Positions 20,386 through 30,258 are shown, counted from the first letter of the stretch. The stretch is 64,000 bases of DNA from CAVZBW01 sp963778465 (GCA_963778465.1 CAVZUK010000003.1:2852001-2916000); one strand, 5' to 3'. Notes: generated by a model from the sequence alone, not told the origin. Program-made: numbers and translations.

Positions 20386-23300
20386 ATGCCCGCGCCTGGC
20401 GACACCATGACCACGACGACCACACCACCTGCTGTAGGGCGAGGGGCAGGCCAGCACAGCAGGGACCGGCACCGAGACGGGATCTGGCACCGTCCAGCCC
20501 CGGGCCTGGGCCAGACGATCCAGCTCGCCATCCTGGGTCTGGTCGCCTTCGTCCCGCTCCTCGCCGTGCGGCCGGGCGTGGTCACGGACGACACCAAGAC
20601 GTACCTCTACCTGGACCCCGGGAAGTTCCTGCGCCAGGTCTTCTCGATGTGGAACCCCGACGTCGCCCTCGGGACCGTGACGCACGAGTACATCGGCTAC
20701 CTCCTGCCGATGGGGCCTTTCTACTGGCTGTGCTCGGTCCTCCACGTCCCCCTTTGGGTGGCCCAACGGCTCTGGCTCGGTGCGATCCTCTTCGCCGCCG
20801 GGGCCGGCGTGCTCTTCCTGTGCCGCACGCTCAAGCTGCGCGGGCCGGGCACGCTCGTGGCGGCGATGGCCTTCATGCTGTCGCCCTACTTCCTCCAGTA
20901 CGCCGGCCGGATCTCCGTCATCCTGCTCCCCTGGGCCGGGCTCCCGTGGATGGTGGCCCTGGCCGCCCTGGCGCTCCGCCGCGGCGGTTGGAAGTATCCG
21001 GCTCTCTTCGCCCTGGTCGTGGCGCTGGTCAGTGGGATCAACGCCAGCTCGGTCCTCTACGTCGGGGTGGCCCCGGTCCTCTGGCTGATCTACGCCGTCG
21101 CCGTCGAACGCGAGGGGCGATGGGTCGACGCGGCGTGGGTCGCCCTCAAGATCGCCGGCCTGTCGCTGCTGGTCTGCTTGTGGTGGATCACGGGCCTGCA
21201 GATCGAGGCCGCCTACGGGGTGAACACCCTCAAGTTCACCGAGACCGTAAAGGCCACGAGCGAGACCTCCACGGCCTCCGAGGTGCTCCGCGGGCTCGGC
21301 TACTGGTACTTCTACGGCGGCGACCGGGACGGGCCCTGGACCTTCTCCTCGGTCGTCTACACCCAGTACCTGTGGGTGATCGGCGTCTCCTTCCTGCTCC
21401 CCGCCCTGTCCTTCCTCTCGGCGATCTTCCTCCGATGGCGCACCCGGGCCTACTTCATCGCCCTCGTCGTGGTCGGTGTCGTCCTTTCCGTGGGCGCCCA
21501 CCCCTTCGAGAGCCCCACGGTGGTCGGCGGGTGGCTCAAGTCGTTCATGACCGGGACCACGGCCGGGCTGGCGATGCGGTCGACCGACCGGGCGACCCCG
21601 CTCGTGGTCCTCGGGACGGCGATGCTGCTCGGCGCGGGAGCGAGCGCCCTCTGGCGCCGCTGGTCCTGGGCGGGGCTGGCGACGACGGCCGCGCTCGCCG
21701 GCCTGGTGATCGCCAACAACCCCGCCATCTTCAACGGCGACACCATCGCCAACGGGATGACCCAGCCGGCGTCGGTCCCGACCTACCTCCAGCAGGCGAC
21801 CGACTACTTGAACTCGGTCCACCAGGGCACGAGGGTGCTCGGGATCCCCGGCGACGACTTCGCCGTCTACGACTGGGGCAACACCGTGGACACGCCCGAG
21901 GCGGCGCTCCTCGACCGGCCCTACGCCATCCAGGAGCAGCAGATCATGGGCTCGATGGCGACGGCGGACATGCTGTACGCGATCGACGAGCCCATCCAGT
22001 CGGGCACCGAGCAGTGGAACAGCCTGGCGCCGATGGCCCGGCTCATCTCGGCGGGCGACGTCCTGGTCCAGAACGACATCGCCTACTGGCGCTACGGGGC
22101 GCCCCAGCCCCAGCTGTTGTCGGAGGAGCTCAACCCGACCCCGGCGGGCCTCACGGATCGCAAGACCTTCGGGAAGCCCACCACGGACGTGCCGCTCTAC
22201 CCGACCCTCGACGAGCAGAACCTGGCCTCGCCGCCCAACCCAAAGCCTCCGGCACCCGTCGTCACCTACACCGTGAAGAACCCGAGGCCGATCGCCCGCG
22301 CCGAGTCCAACCGGGGGGCGCTCGTCGTGGCCGGCGACAACACCGGGCTGGCCAACCTGGCGAGCACGGGGATGCTCGGGACGGCGTCGGCGGTGTACTT
22401 CTCCGGCACCCTCGACAATCACCCCTCGCAGCTGCACAACCTGATGTCGCAGGGAGCGGACCTGGTGGTGACCGACACCAACCGCAAACAAGCCATGCGC
22501 TGGGACGGGCTCACCGCCATCACCGGCTTCACCGAGACACCCTCGGAGAACCTGACGACGTCCGACCCGAGCGACAGCCCCCTCGAGCTCTTCCCGGGCA
22601 CGGGGAACGACACCAAGACGACGGCGTACTACGTCGGTGCCGCCAACGTGACCGCCTCGACCTACGGCAACCAGGTGTCGTACCTGCCCGAGAACCGGGC
22701 CTACATGGCGGTCGACGGCAACCCGGACACCTCGTGGGAGACGGGCGCCTTCATACCCAACCCCACGGGACAATGGTGGCAGCTCTCGCTCCAACATCCG
22801 ACGACGGCCGGTGAGGTCCGTCTGGTGCAGCCGTTGAAGGGCAACCCGACTCGTTACATCACCAAGGTGACCTTGACCTTCGACGGCGGCCACCCCGTCA
22901 CGGTGAACCTCGGGCCGCACTCGCTCACCGCCTCCGGCCAGGTGGTCAGCTTCTCGTCCCGCAATTTCCGGACGCTCCGGATCCGCATCGACGCCGTGAG
23001 CAAGAACTCCCCCCCTGGCGTCACCCCGGGACCCGTCGGGTTCTCGAGCGTGGAGGTCCCCGGGGTCTCGGTCAACGAGGTCGTCAAGATGCCGACCGAC
23101 CTGCTGGACGACGCCGGCACTGCCTCGCTCCACAACCGGCTCACCATGGTCATGACCCGGCAGCGAGTCAGCCCCTACCCCGTCCGCGACGACCCCGAGA
23201 CCACCATCTCCCGGGAGTTCGACCTTCCGACCGCTCGGACTTTCACGCTGTCGGGCACCGCCAGCCTCTCCGCGCTCGTGCCCGACGACGCGATCGACCG

Positions 23301-25023
23301 GGCGGTGGGCAGGCCCGGCGCTGACGGCACGGGTGTGGTGGCCTACTCGTCCGGTCGGCTGCCCGGCGACCTGCAGGCCGGCGCCGTCGCCGCCATCGAC
23401 GGCAACCCGAAGACGGCGTGGCAACCCGGCTTCGGCGCAAGCCATCAGATCGGCGCCTGGCTGCAGTACAACCTGCCCCAGCCGATCACCTTGGACCACA
23501 TGAACCTCCAGCTGCTGGCCGACGGGCGGCACTCCGTCCCGACCAAGATCACGATCAGCACCGAGAACGGGTCCGAGACCGTGAGCCTCCCCAAGATCGA
23601 GGACAAGAAGACGCCCGGATCGCTCGTCTCGGTCCCGCTCACCTTCCCGGCACTCACCGGATCCCGGATCCACGTCCGGATCGACGCAGTCCAACTGCAC
23701 TCGACCGTCAACTTCTACTCGCCCCGGCCCATCGCCCTGCCGCTCGGCATCGCCGAGCTCGGGATCCCCGGCCTCAGCTCGTCGCCGGTCCCCACGCAGC
23801 TCCCCGGCACCTGCCAGGGCGGACTGCTCAAGATCGACGGACACCCGATCAGCGTGCGAGTGGTGGGCAGCACGTCGGCCGCCCTCGCCAATGACGAGAT
23901 GACGGTGCAGCCCTGCGGCGCCGACGCCAGCGGCATCCGGCTCGGGGCCGGTCACCACGTCGTCGAGACCGCCGCCGGCCACCTGGTGGTCGGCGAGGCC
24001 GGATGGAACCTGGACCAACTCGCGTTCGACTCGGCTCCGGGTGGCGGGGCGATGCCACTTGCCGCCTCAAACCCCACCACCGATGCGACGGGAACCGTGC
24101 TGGAGGCCCCGCAGCCCGGTAGCGCACCGAAGGTGCAGGTCCTCCGCCAGGCGTCCACGTCCATGCACCTCGCCGTCTCGGGCGCCACTCGACCCTTTGA
24201 GCTCGTCCTCGGCCAGAGCGTCAACGCGGGATGGAAGGCGGTCGCCAGCCCCGGGCCCGGCGCCCGGGCAGGTTCCCATTCGGTGAACCTCGGACCGTCG
24301 CAGCTGATCGACGGCTTCGGCAATGGCTGGCAGGTGACCGCAGCGCAGCTCGACGCCCTGGGCGGCAAGAGCTTCACGGTCAGCCTCACCTGGACACCCC
24401 AGACGAGAGAGTGGATCGCCCTGGCGCTCTCGGCGATCGGGATCGTCCTCTGCCTGCTCCTCGCCTTCCTGCCACGCCGGTGGAAGGATCGCCTCGGGGA
24501 GCGCTGGCGCAAGATCCGCCGCCGTCGTCGCGAGTCGTCGCCTGCCGCCCCGGGAGGGCCTCGGCCCGCCGTCGTCCGGGACCCCGGCGTCGTCGAGCCC
24601 GTCCTCGTCACGCCATGGGCGTCCGAGGGAATCATTCCTCGGCCATGGGTCGCCGCCGCGGTCGCCGTGGGGACCGCGATCGTCGTTACCGCCATCTCCT
24701 ACCCGCTGGCCGGCGTGGCGGTGGGCCTCTGTACCGGGGCCGCCCTGGTGTGGCGACCGGTGCGGGGCCTCCTCCGGTTCAGCGCGCTGGGCCTGGTCGT
24801 GGCCGCCGCCCTCACCGTCCTGATCGGCCAGGCGCTGCACCCGATCGTCGAGAGCAGCAACTGGCCCTCCACCTACGAGGATGCCGGCACCCTCGCCTGG
24901 ATGGCCGTCGCCTTCCTGGGTGCCGACGCGGTGGTGGAGGTCTGCTGCCGCATCGTCGATCGCCGTCGATCCGAGGGCGGTCGACGCTCGGCGGGCGCTA
25001 CGGACGGTCCGACAGGAAGCTGA
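20386..25023 (+). CDS. AftD-like alpha-(1->3)-arabinofuranosyltransferase, large GT-C membrane protein
   Basis: About 1545 residues from ATG 20386 (GTG 20377 or ATG 20407 also possible; the frame is open further upstream). The N-terminal half is a multi-span GT-C domain with VVTDDTKTYLYLDPGKF in the first outside loop, holding the expected acidic pair, then WNPDVALG and YLLPMGPFYWL as in mycobacterial AftD. Two discoidin-like carbohydrate-binding modules follow, near residues 755-880 (AVDGNPDTSWETG) and 985-1110 (AAIDGNPKTAW), as in AftD, and hydrophobic segments recur at about 1341 and 1423-1518. AftD adds arabinofuranose to arabinan outside the membrane. The exact linkage here is inferred. 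The 3-prime end overlaps yjbQ by 26 bases on the opposite strand. Confidence 0.8.
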   Translation: MPAPGDTMTTTTTPPAVGRGAGQHSRDRHRDGIWHRPAPGLGQTIQLAILGLVAFVPLLAVRPGVVTDDTKTYLYLDPGKFLRQVFSMWNPDVALGTVTHEYIGYLLPMGPFYWLCSVLHVPLWVAQRLWLGAILFAAGAGVLFLCRTLKLRGPGTLVAAMAFMLSPYFLQYAGRISVILLPWAGLPWMVALAALALRRGGWKYPALFALVVALVSGINASSVLYVGVAPVLWLIYAVAVEREGRWVDAAWVALKIAGLSLLVCLWWITGLQIEAAYGVNTLKFTETVKATSETSTASEVLRGLGYWYFYGGDRDGPWTFSSVVYTQYLWVIGVSFLLPALSFLSAIFLRWRTRAYFIALVVVGVVLSVGAHPFESPTVVGGWLKSFMTGTTAGLAMRSTDRATPLVVLGTAMLLGAGASALWRRWSWAGLATTAALAGLVIANNPAIFNGDTIANGMTQPASVPTYLQQATDYLNSVHQGTRVLGIPGDDFAVYDWGNTVDTPEAALLDRPYAIQEQQIMGSMATADMLYAIDEPIQSGTEQWNSLAPMARLISAGDVLVQNDIAYWRYGAPQPQLLSEELNPTPAGLTDRKTFGKPTTDVPLYPTLDEQNLASPPNPKPPAPVVTYTVKNPRPIARAESNRGALVVAGDNTGLANLASTGMLGTASAVYFSGTLDNHPSQLHNLMSQGADLVVTDTNRKQAMRWDGLTAITGFTETPSENLTTSDPSDSPLELFPGTGNDTKTTAYYVGAANVTASTYGNQVSYLPENRAYMAVDGNPDTSWETGAFIPNPTGQWWQLSLQHPTTAGEVRLVQPLKGNPTRYITKVTLTFDGGHPVTVNLGPHSLTASGQVVSFSSRNFRTLRIRIDAVSKNSPPGVTPGPVGFSSVEVPGVSVNEVVKMPTDLLDDAGTASLHNRLTMVMTRQRVSPYPVRDDPETTISREFDLPTARTFTLSGTASLSALVPDDAIDRAVGRPGADGTGVVAYSSGRLPGDLQAGAVAAIDGNPKTAWQPGFGASHQIGAWLQYNLPQPITLDHMNLQLLADGRHSVPTKITISTENGSETVSLPKIEDKKTPGSLVSVPLTFPALTGSRIHVRIDAVQLHSTVNFYSPRPIALPLGIAELGIPGLSSSPVPTQLPGTCQGGLLKIDGHPISVRVVGSTSAALANDEMTVQPCGADASGIRLGAGHHVVETAAGHLVVGEAGWNLDQLAFDSAPGGGAMPLAASNPTTDATGTVLEAPQPGSAPKVQVLRQASTSMHLAVSGATRPFELVLGQSVNAGWKAVASPGPGARAGSHSVNLGPSQLIDGFGNGWQVTAAQLDALGGKSFTVSLTWTPQTREWIALALSAIGIVLCLLLAFLPRRWKDRLGERWRKIRRRRRESSPAAPGGPRPAVVRDPGVVEPVLVTPWASEGIIPRPWVAAAVAVGTAIVVTAISYPLAGVAVGLCTGAALVWRPVRGLLRFSALGLVVAAALTVLIGQALHPIVESSNWPSTYEDAGTLAWMAVAFLGADAVVEVCCRIVDRRRSEGGRRSAGATDGPTGS

Positions 25024-25406
25024 GGACGAGATGGCGCTCGGGATTGTCGGGGTTGAGGTCGACCAGGACCACTGACTGCCAGGTGCCGAGCACGGGCCGA
25101 CCATCCCGCACCGCCAGGACCATCGAGGGGGAGACCAGCGCCGGGAGCACGTGGTCGGCCCCGTGGCCCCGGCTCCCGTGACGGTGCCGGTACCGGTCGT
25201 CCCGAGGCAGGAGGAGCTCCAGGGTGCTCGTCAGGTCGGCCTCGCTACCCGACCCGGTCTCCATCGAGCGCGAGGCCGGCGGTGGCGTGCGGCGCGAAGA
25301 CATGGCAGAGGCCGTCGCCCCGGCCACCGCAGAAGGCAACCACCTCAGAGGTGACGTCCAGGACCGATCGGCCTGAGGTGTCGAGGCGGATCTGCGTCGT
25401 CTCCAT
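24998..25406 (-). CDS. YjbQ/UPF0047 family protein, frameshifted as given
   Basis: From ATG 25406 the frame gives METTQIRLDTSGRSVLDVT and HVFAPHATAGLAL, then is lost. Skipping base 25265 restores METGSGSEADLTSTLELLL and continues through NPDNPERHLVLSFL to TAG at 24998. The repaired length is 135 residues, normal for this family of small trimeric proteins, some of which have been reported to have thiamine phosphate synthase activity. The conserved HATAG histidine and the WQSVVLVD strand are present. The 3-prime end overlaps the AftD-like gene tail to tail. Confidence 0.85.
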
Positions 25407-25454
25407 GGTGGCGATACCTGCCGGCGGGCCCGCTCGCCGTACGGCCTTCGGCGG

Positions 25455-26840
25455 TCAGGCCGGAGTCCGGGACCCGTTGGCCGGAGTCTCCTGTCTCTGG
25501 GCCTCTCGGGTCAGAGCAAGGAGCGTATGGTGCGCCGTCGAGTCCCACGAGAACGAGCGGGCGTGGCGCAGGGCTCCGGCGCTCAGGCGGCGGCGCAGCC
25601 CGGGATCGCCCAGCACTCTCAGGAGTGCACCGGCCAGCTCGTCTCGGTTGTCGACCAGCAGCCCGGTCTTCCCGTCGACGACCGCATCCTGGTGCCCTGC
25701 GATCCGCGTGGCGACGGCAGGGGTACCGCACGCTCCGCCCTCGGTCAGCGTCATGCCCCAGCCCTCACGCTGGGAGCTCGAGGCGACGACCCACGCTTTC
25801 CGGTACCAGTCGACCATGGCGTCGTCGTCGATCCGACCGGGGAGCTCGAGCCACTCCTCGGCGCCATGGTGGCGTCGGAGCGCCTCAAGGCGCGGCCGTT
25901 CGTACCCCTCGCCAACGATCACCGCCCGGAGGTCGGGGCGATGGACGCGCACCCTTGCCAACGCCTCGATCAGCATGTCGAACCGCTTGACGGGGACCAG
26001 CCGGCCGACCGCCACGACGAGCGGCACTGCGCTGCGGTCTCCGTCCGGGGTAAACCGCGATCCCACTCCCGGCGGCGCGACCGTGATCCTCGAGGGGCGC
26101 ATGCCCAACATCGAGACGATCTCCCGTCGGGAGGACTCCGACAGCGTCACGATGCGACTGTTGCGGTAGAGAGGGGGTGCCACCCACCGCTCGATCGTGT
26201 CGCCGGTCCGGGCAAGCCACCGAGGCAGCGTCATCCCCCACATCTCGGCGTGCACGTGGTGCAGGAAGACGATCCGAGGTCCCCGGAACCACAGGGGCGA
26301 GAAGAACGGCATGCCGTTCCAAATCTCCACGAGCCCCTCGCCGGGCCGGGTCTCCGTGCGTAGGCCGTGCCACGCAACGTGGGGGAACACGCCGTAGCGT
26401 CCCGATTGGCGCACCACCTGATACCCGGAGCGCCGGACGAAACGGGAGCGACCGTCGACCGCGGAGGTGCGCAGCTCGATCTCGATCCCGGCGTCCGCCC
26501 ACCGAGCGGCCACCTGGTGCGCATGGAATTCGGAGCCGCCCGCCTCAGGATCCTCGAGATCACGCCAGGCGACCATCTGCACGCGCGCCAGCCGGGCCTC
26601 GTCGGCCAGCCGGGCCAGCGCATCCGCCGGGGAACTGGGCGCGACCCGATCTGGCGCATACGTGCCGTTGACGACATGGCCGGCTCTACCATTCGTGGTC
26701 CCGGCACCATTCGTGGTCCCGACACCGTTCGCGGTCCCGGCAAAGTGATCGGTGCCCTCGACGACGACGGGAATCCGACGGCCTCGCCTGCGAAGCGCCG
26801 GGCTCGAGTACTCGTGTGCGTCCAACTCGTCGTCCTCCAC
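25455..26840 (-). CDS. GT4-family glycosyltransferase
   Basis: 461 residues, cytosolic GT-B fold. The N-terminal ~80 residues are variable and include a small Asn/Gly/Thr repeat. The acceptor domain begins with WRDLEDPEAGGSEFHAHQVA, and the donor domain has VAVGRLVPVKRFDMLIEAL followed by the retaining-GT E-x7-E-like region EGWGMTLTEGGACGTPAVA. Such enzymes add a sugar from a nucleotide donor to a lipid-linked acceptor. Neighbours are YjbQ (downstream, 48 bases) and a divergent space with three direct repeats upstream. The donor and acceptor are unknown. Confidence 0.87.
   Translation of the reverse strand: MEDDELDAHEYSSPALRRRGRRIPVVVEGTDHFAGTANGVGTTNGAGTTNGRAGHVVNGTYAPDRVAPSSPADALARLADEARLARVQMVAWRDLEDPEAGGSEFHAHQVAARWADAGIEIELRTSAVDGRSRFVRRSGYQVVRQSGRYGVFPHVAWHGLRTETRPGEGLVEIWNGMPFFSPLWFRGPRIVFLHHVHAEMWGMTLPRWLARTGDTIERWVAPPLYRNSRIVTLSESSRREIVSMLGMRPSRITVAPPGVGSRFTPDGDRSAVPLVVAVGRLVPVKRFDMLIEALARVRVHRPDLRAVIVGEGYERPRLEALRRHHGAEEWLELPGRIDDDAMVDWYRKAWVVASSSQREGWGMTLTEGGACGTPAVATRIAGHQDAVVDGKTGLLVDNRDELAGALLRVLGDPGLRRRLSAGALRHARSFSWDSTAHHTLLALTREAQRQETPANGSRTPA
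26687..26740 (-). repeat. 18-bp tandem repeat (three copies) within the GT4 coding region
   Basis: Three imperfect 18-bp units related to CACCATTCGTGGTCCCGG lie in the variable N-terminus and keep the frame, encoding repeated T-N-G units. Copy number may vary between strains. Confidence 0.8.
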
Positions 26841-26913
26841 GCACGCCGGGGTCCCGGTAGCGCCTCCCTCGGCTATTCGGGTCAGTTTACGGAAAACTTA
26901 CCTGGCGCCCCTA

Positions 26914-26955
26914 TACCCACGCCCGACCTTCTACCCACGTCATCGATATACCCAC
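26914..26955 (-). promoter_or_regulatory. three direct repeats TACCCAC spaced 18 and 17 bp, possible regulator site
   Basis: The heptamer TACCCAC (GTGGGTA on the other strand) starts at 26914, 26932 and 26949, each preceded by A/T-rich bases. The spacing is close to two helical turns, so bound proteins would lie on nearly one DNA face, as with response-regulator sites. The repeats lie 74-115 bases upstream of the GT4 start. Confidence 0.4.
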
Positions 26956-27009
26956 TCTTGGCTGTGAAAACCGACCTCGCCGGAGCGACCCCGGCCCAGG
27001 CGGGCTCGG

Positions 27010-29169
27010 CTAGCCGGGAGGGTGATCGTCGGGGCAGGATCCGGCCGGGGTGTAGAACCGCGGATCGGACGTCCAGGTACCGTTCCACCAGCCCGGCGCG
27101 GCTGCAGAGAGGTGGAACAGCTCGACGAAATCGCTCAGGAGTGCGTCCGCATAGCGCACCACGCCGGCGGGACAGAGATGGACGTTGTCGACCATCCGGA
27201 CCCTTTGCCACTCCGAGCGCGGCGTGTGCGGCGCGTCGGCGGGTGGGAGCCACGAGGTGAAGCGCCCGTCCCGCAACACCGACGACGCCACCGGGAGGTA
27301 CATCACCTTGCCGGGGAACTCGGCCGGCAGCGAGCGCGCGAGGCGTTCGAAGGCTTCCTCACCCGCCGTTCGCTGGGCCGTCGCCTCCGCGGGGTCGCCG
27401 CCGACGCCGGTGTCGTAGGGGCCGCTGGGCGGTAGTTGGGAAAAGACCACCCCGCGAACCCCGTCGCCCGGCGCGAGCATGAGCCGCACCGCACCCTCGA
27501 GCTCGTCGCGGTATCGCTTTGGTTCCCGGAGAGCCTGGGTGTCGTCCCACGTCCAACCCGCCACGATCACCTGAGGATGGAGTTGCGAGATCATCGTCGG
27601 GATCTCCGTGCGCCAGTCAAACCTGGACAGACCCCACCCTGGATAGGCGCGGTCGGAGACGGTGGCGTCCCCTGTCGCCCCGAACGCGGCGGCCATGCCG
27701 GGGTAGGCGACGAACAGCTCGGAGTCGCCGATCAGCAGGACCCGAAGCGGATGCGTGCTCGACACGGGATCCGCTCCCGCCAACGTGATCGGCACCTGAC
27801 CCTCGAATCCGCCGGCGCCGGGAACGGAGACGCCGCGGGCGGGGGTCGCGGACGCCGCCTGCTGTGCGGGTACCACCACCGCAGGCGTCGTGGCCACGAC
27901 GATGATCGCCGCCGTTGCCACGACGCACGCCGGAGCGAGTGCGACGCGCAGGTGTCGGGCGAACGTCCGCCGCCGGATCGGCATCTCGACCAGGTAGTAG
28001 CTGGCCGCGGCGAGGAGGATCGTCACGGCGACGCGGAGGAGGTCGAGGCCCGCCCCGTCGATGCCCGTGCGTTGTGGGTTGAGGTAGACGATGACCGGCC
28101 AATGCCACAGGTAGAGCCCGTAGGAGATCCGACCGAGCCACACGAGCGGGGAGAGGGCCAGCAGGCGGCCGAGCGGCCCCAGATGCACTTGGCGGATATC
28201 GGCAACGACCAACACGGTCAGCCCGACGGCGACCAGAAAGCCGCCGTGGAACATGAAGGACCGGGGCAGCCCCTCCGGCGTGCCGTCGTTCGCCCAGATC
28301 ACGCCCAGCGCCACGGCGGCCACCGGGCCGAGGACGTGCAGCGCACGCTGCGTCCGTGGCCCTGGCTGGCGCTTGGCGGCGGTCGCCATGGCGAGAGCCG
28401 CCCCCGCAAGGATGCCGAAGGACCGAGTGTCCGTCCCGTAGTAGACGCGGGACGGATCCAAACCAGGGTGGTACAGCAGCGCCATGGCGATGCCGGAGGC
28501 CAGGGCACCCGTCACCGTCACGGCCGCACCGACGGGCCGCCAACGGTTGCGGAATCGAGTGAGCAGCAGCAGCAGGACGGGCGGCCACACGAGGTAGAAC
28601 TGCTCCTCGATCGCCAGCGTCCAGGTGTGCTGGAGGGGAGAAGGTGCGGCAAACTGGGCAAAGTAGGACTGATGGGCGAAGATGGCATGCCAGTTGGCCA
28701 CGTAGAACAGCGCCGCAAGGGCGTCGCCACGCACCTCGGAAAGGTTCACCTGCGCCGCCGCGGTCGAACCGCCGAAGCGGCCGTTCAACACGACGAACAG
28801 CCCGATTGCGCACAGCACGAGCAACAGGGCGGGCAACAGGCGCCGGGCACGGCGAGCCCAAAAGGCGCCCAGCTTGATGGCCGCGGTGCGGGCCCACTCC
28901 TCGAGCAACAGGGAAGTGATGAGGAAACCGGAGAGTACGAAGAAGATGTCGACGCCGAAATAGCCCCCCTGGGCCCAGCCCACGCCCAGGTGGTAGGTGA
29001 AGACGCCGGCCACGGCGATGGCTCGCAACCCGTCGAGGGCCGGGAGGTGCCGGCCGGAGACCGCGAGGGCTACCGAAGGATCGCCAGTCGGGCTCCCGCC
29101 CCAGTCGCGACCGTGGGCGGGCCGCCGCGAGCTGCGGACCGGAGCGGTGGCCTGGGTCACGGACACCAT
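27010..29169 (-). CDS. acyltransferase-3 (OafA/YrhL type) with C-terminal SGNH domain
   Basis: 719 residues. The N-terminal part is an AT3 membrane domain of about ten hydrophobic spans, starting with PALDGLRAIAVAGVFTYH (catalytic His), FFVLSGFLIT, the RRARRLLPAL arginine segment and HTWTLAIEEQFYLVWP. The C-terminal ~250 residues form an extracytoplasmic SGNH hydrolase-like domain with LLIGDSELF as block I and DNVHLCPAG near the end (Asp/His). Such proteins transfer acyl groups to surface polysaccharides. It is one of three homologs here. It is head to head with a GT2 gene (78 bases between). Confidence 0.9.
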   Translation of the reverse strand: MVSVTQATAPVRSSRRPAHGRDWGGSPTGDPSVALAVSGRHLPALDGLRAIAVAGVFTYHLGVGWAQGGYFGVDIFFVLSGFLITSLLLEEWARTAAIKLGAFWARRARRLLPALLLVLCAIGLFVVLNGRFGGSTAAAQVNLSEVRGDALAALFYVANWHAIFAHQSYFAQFAAPSPLQHTWTLAIEEQFYLVWPPVLLLLLTRFRNRWRPVGAAVTVTGALASGIAMALLYHPGLDPSRVYYGTDTRSFGILAGAALAMATAAKRQPGPRTQRALHVLGPVAAVALGVIWANDGTPEGLPRSFMFHGGFLVAVGLTVLVVADIRQVHLGPLGRLLALSPLVWLGRISYGLYLWHWPVIVYLNPQRTGIDGAGLDLLRVAVTILLAAASYYLVEMPIRRRTFARHLRVALAPACVVATAAIIVVATTPAVVVPAQQAASATPARGVSVPGAGGFEGQVPITLAGADPVSSTHPLRVLLIGDSELFVAYPGMAAAFGATGDATVSDRAYPGWGLSRFDWRTEIPTMISQLHPQVIVAGWTWDDTQALREPKRYRDELEGAVRLMLAPGDGVRGVVFSQLPPSGPYDTGVGGDPAEATAQRTAGEEAFERLARSLPAEFPGKVMYLPVASSVLRDGRFTSWLPPADAPHTPRSEWQRVRMVDNVHLCPAGVVRYADALLSDFVELFHLSAAAPGWWNGTWTSDPRFYTPAGSCPDDHPPG

Positions 29170-29247
29170 CGTGCCAGTCAGGATGGACCTCCAGTGGTCG
29201 ACGGGAGGAAACTCCCTTCGGACCGACTCCGCTAGGGTTCGATTCCC

Positions 29248-30258
29248 GTGGAAGCGATGGCCGGGTCCCTACACGGACCGTTGCGTGGGCCGGAGCGGCT
29301 GTGGATCGTTGCTCCCTGCTACCACGACGTGGCGTCCTTCACGATCCTCCGTCAACGCACCCTCGAGGCATTGCGGGACTCCGCCCGATTTGGCGGGGTC
29401 CCGATCCAATTCGTCGTCGTCGACGACTCCGGTGGGAGCGACGAAGAGGTCGACTCGCTGCGCGACCTCGACGACGTGTGCGTGATCACTCCTCCGTTCA
29501 ACCTCGGACATCAGCGGGCCCTGGTCTGTGGTCTGCGCCTCATCGAGGAGGAGCTGCGCGACGAGGACCTCGTCGTCACGATGGACGCCGACGGTCAGGA
29601 CCGCCCCGAGGATCTCGAACGCCTCCTCTCACCCCTCGTCGACGCCGAGCACCGGCGGGGCACCCTGGTCCTGGCCCGGAGGACCCATCGCCCCGAGACG
29701 GCGAGCTTCCGGGCCCTGTACCTGCTGTTCCGACTTTTCTTCTGGAGCCTGACCGGGGCCACCATCAAGAGCGGGAACTTCGCGACCTACCGGGGATGGT
29801 TGGCCAAGCGGATGGTCCTGCATCCGTCCTTCGACCTCTGCTACTCGTCCACGCTCGTCAGCCTGGGCCTGCCGACGATCGAGGTTCCCTCCGCGCGCGG
29901 TGAGCGCTACGCCGGTCACTCTCGCATGAACGCCATGCGGCTCTTTATGCATGGCATACGCATGTTGATGCCATTCACGGACCGCATCGCCATCCGTGCC
30001 CTTGGCGCCTTCAGTGCCGTGTTCGGCGCGGGAGTGGTGCTCGCCATCGTCGTGGTGATCGTCAAGATCTCCTCCTCTGCGGCGATCCCCGGATGGGCGA
30101 CCGCGACGCTGCTCGGCGTCCTCACTCTGTCGATCCTGGCCCTCGGCAACTTCATCGTCCTCTTCGTCGTCTTTTCGCACTCCCGCAGCATCTCCCTCGC
30201 CAACCTGGAGAGCTCCATTGAGCGTCCCCCTCGAAGATCATCTTCTCCGACAGCTTGA
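29248..30258 (+). CDS. GT2-family glycosyltransferase (polyprenyl-phosphate sugar synthase type)
   Basis: 336 residues from GTG 29248. The GT-A domain shows WIVAPCYHDVASF, VVVDDSGGSDEEVDSL and the metal-binding DADGQDRPEDL, and ends with two hydrophobic segments (about residues 255-278 and 285-310), as in GtrB/DPM1-like proteins that charge polyprenyl phosphate with a sugar for use by GT-C enzymes outside the membrane. Several candidate GT-C users lie in the window. The 3-prime end overlaps the following methyltransferase by 41 bases. Confidence 0.88.
   Translation: MEAMAGSLHGPLRGPERLWIVAPCYHDVASFTILRQRTLEALRDSARFGGVPIQFVVVDDSGGSDEEVDSLRDLDDVCVITPPFNLGHQRALVCGLRLIEEELRDEDLVVTMDADGQDRPEDLERLLSPLVDAEHRRGTLVLARRTHRPETASFRALYLLFRLFFWSLTGATIKSGNFATYRGWLAKRMVLHPSFDLCYSSTLVSLGLPTIEVPSARGERYAGHSRMNAMRLFMHGIRMLMPFTDRIAIRALGAFSAVFGAGVVLAIVVVIVKISSSAAIPGWATATLLGVLTLSILALGNFIVLFVVFSHSRSISLANLESSIERPPRRSSSPTA

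Noticed and set aside
20287..24018. Long minus-strand frame of 1243 codons opposite the AftD-like gene
   Set aside because: Composition is typical of an antisense shadow of GC-rich coding DNA (rich in Gly, Arg, Asp, Val, His without domains); the plus strand has clear homology.
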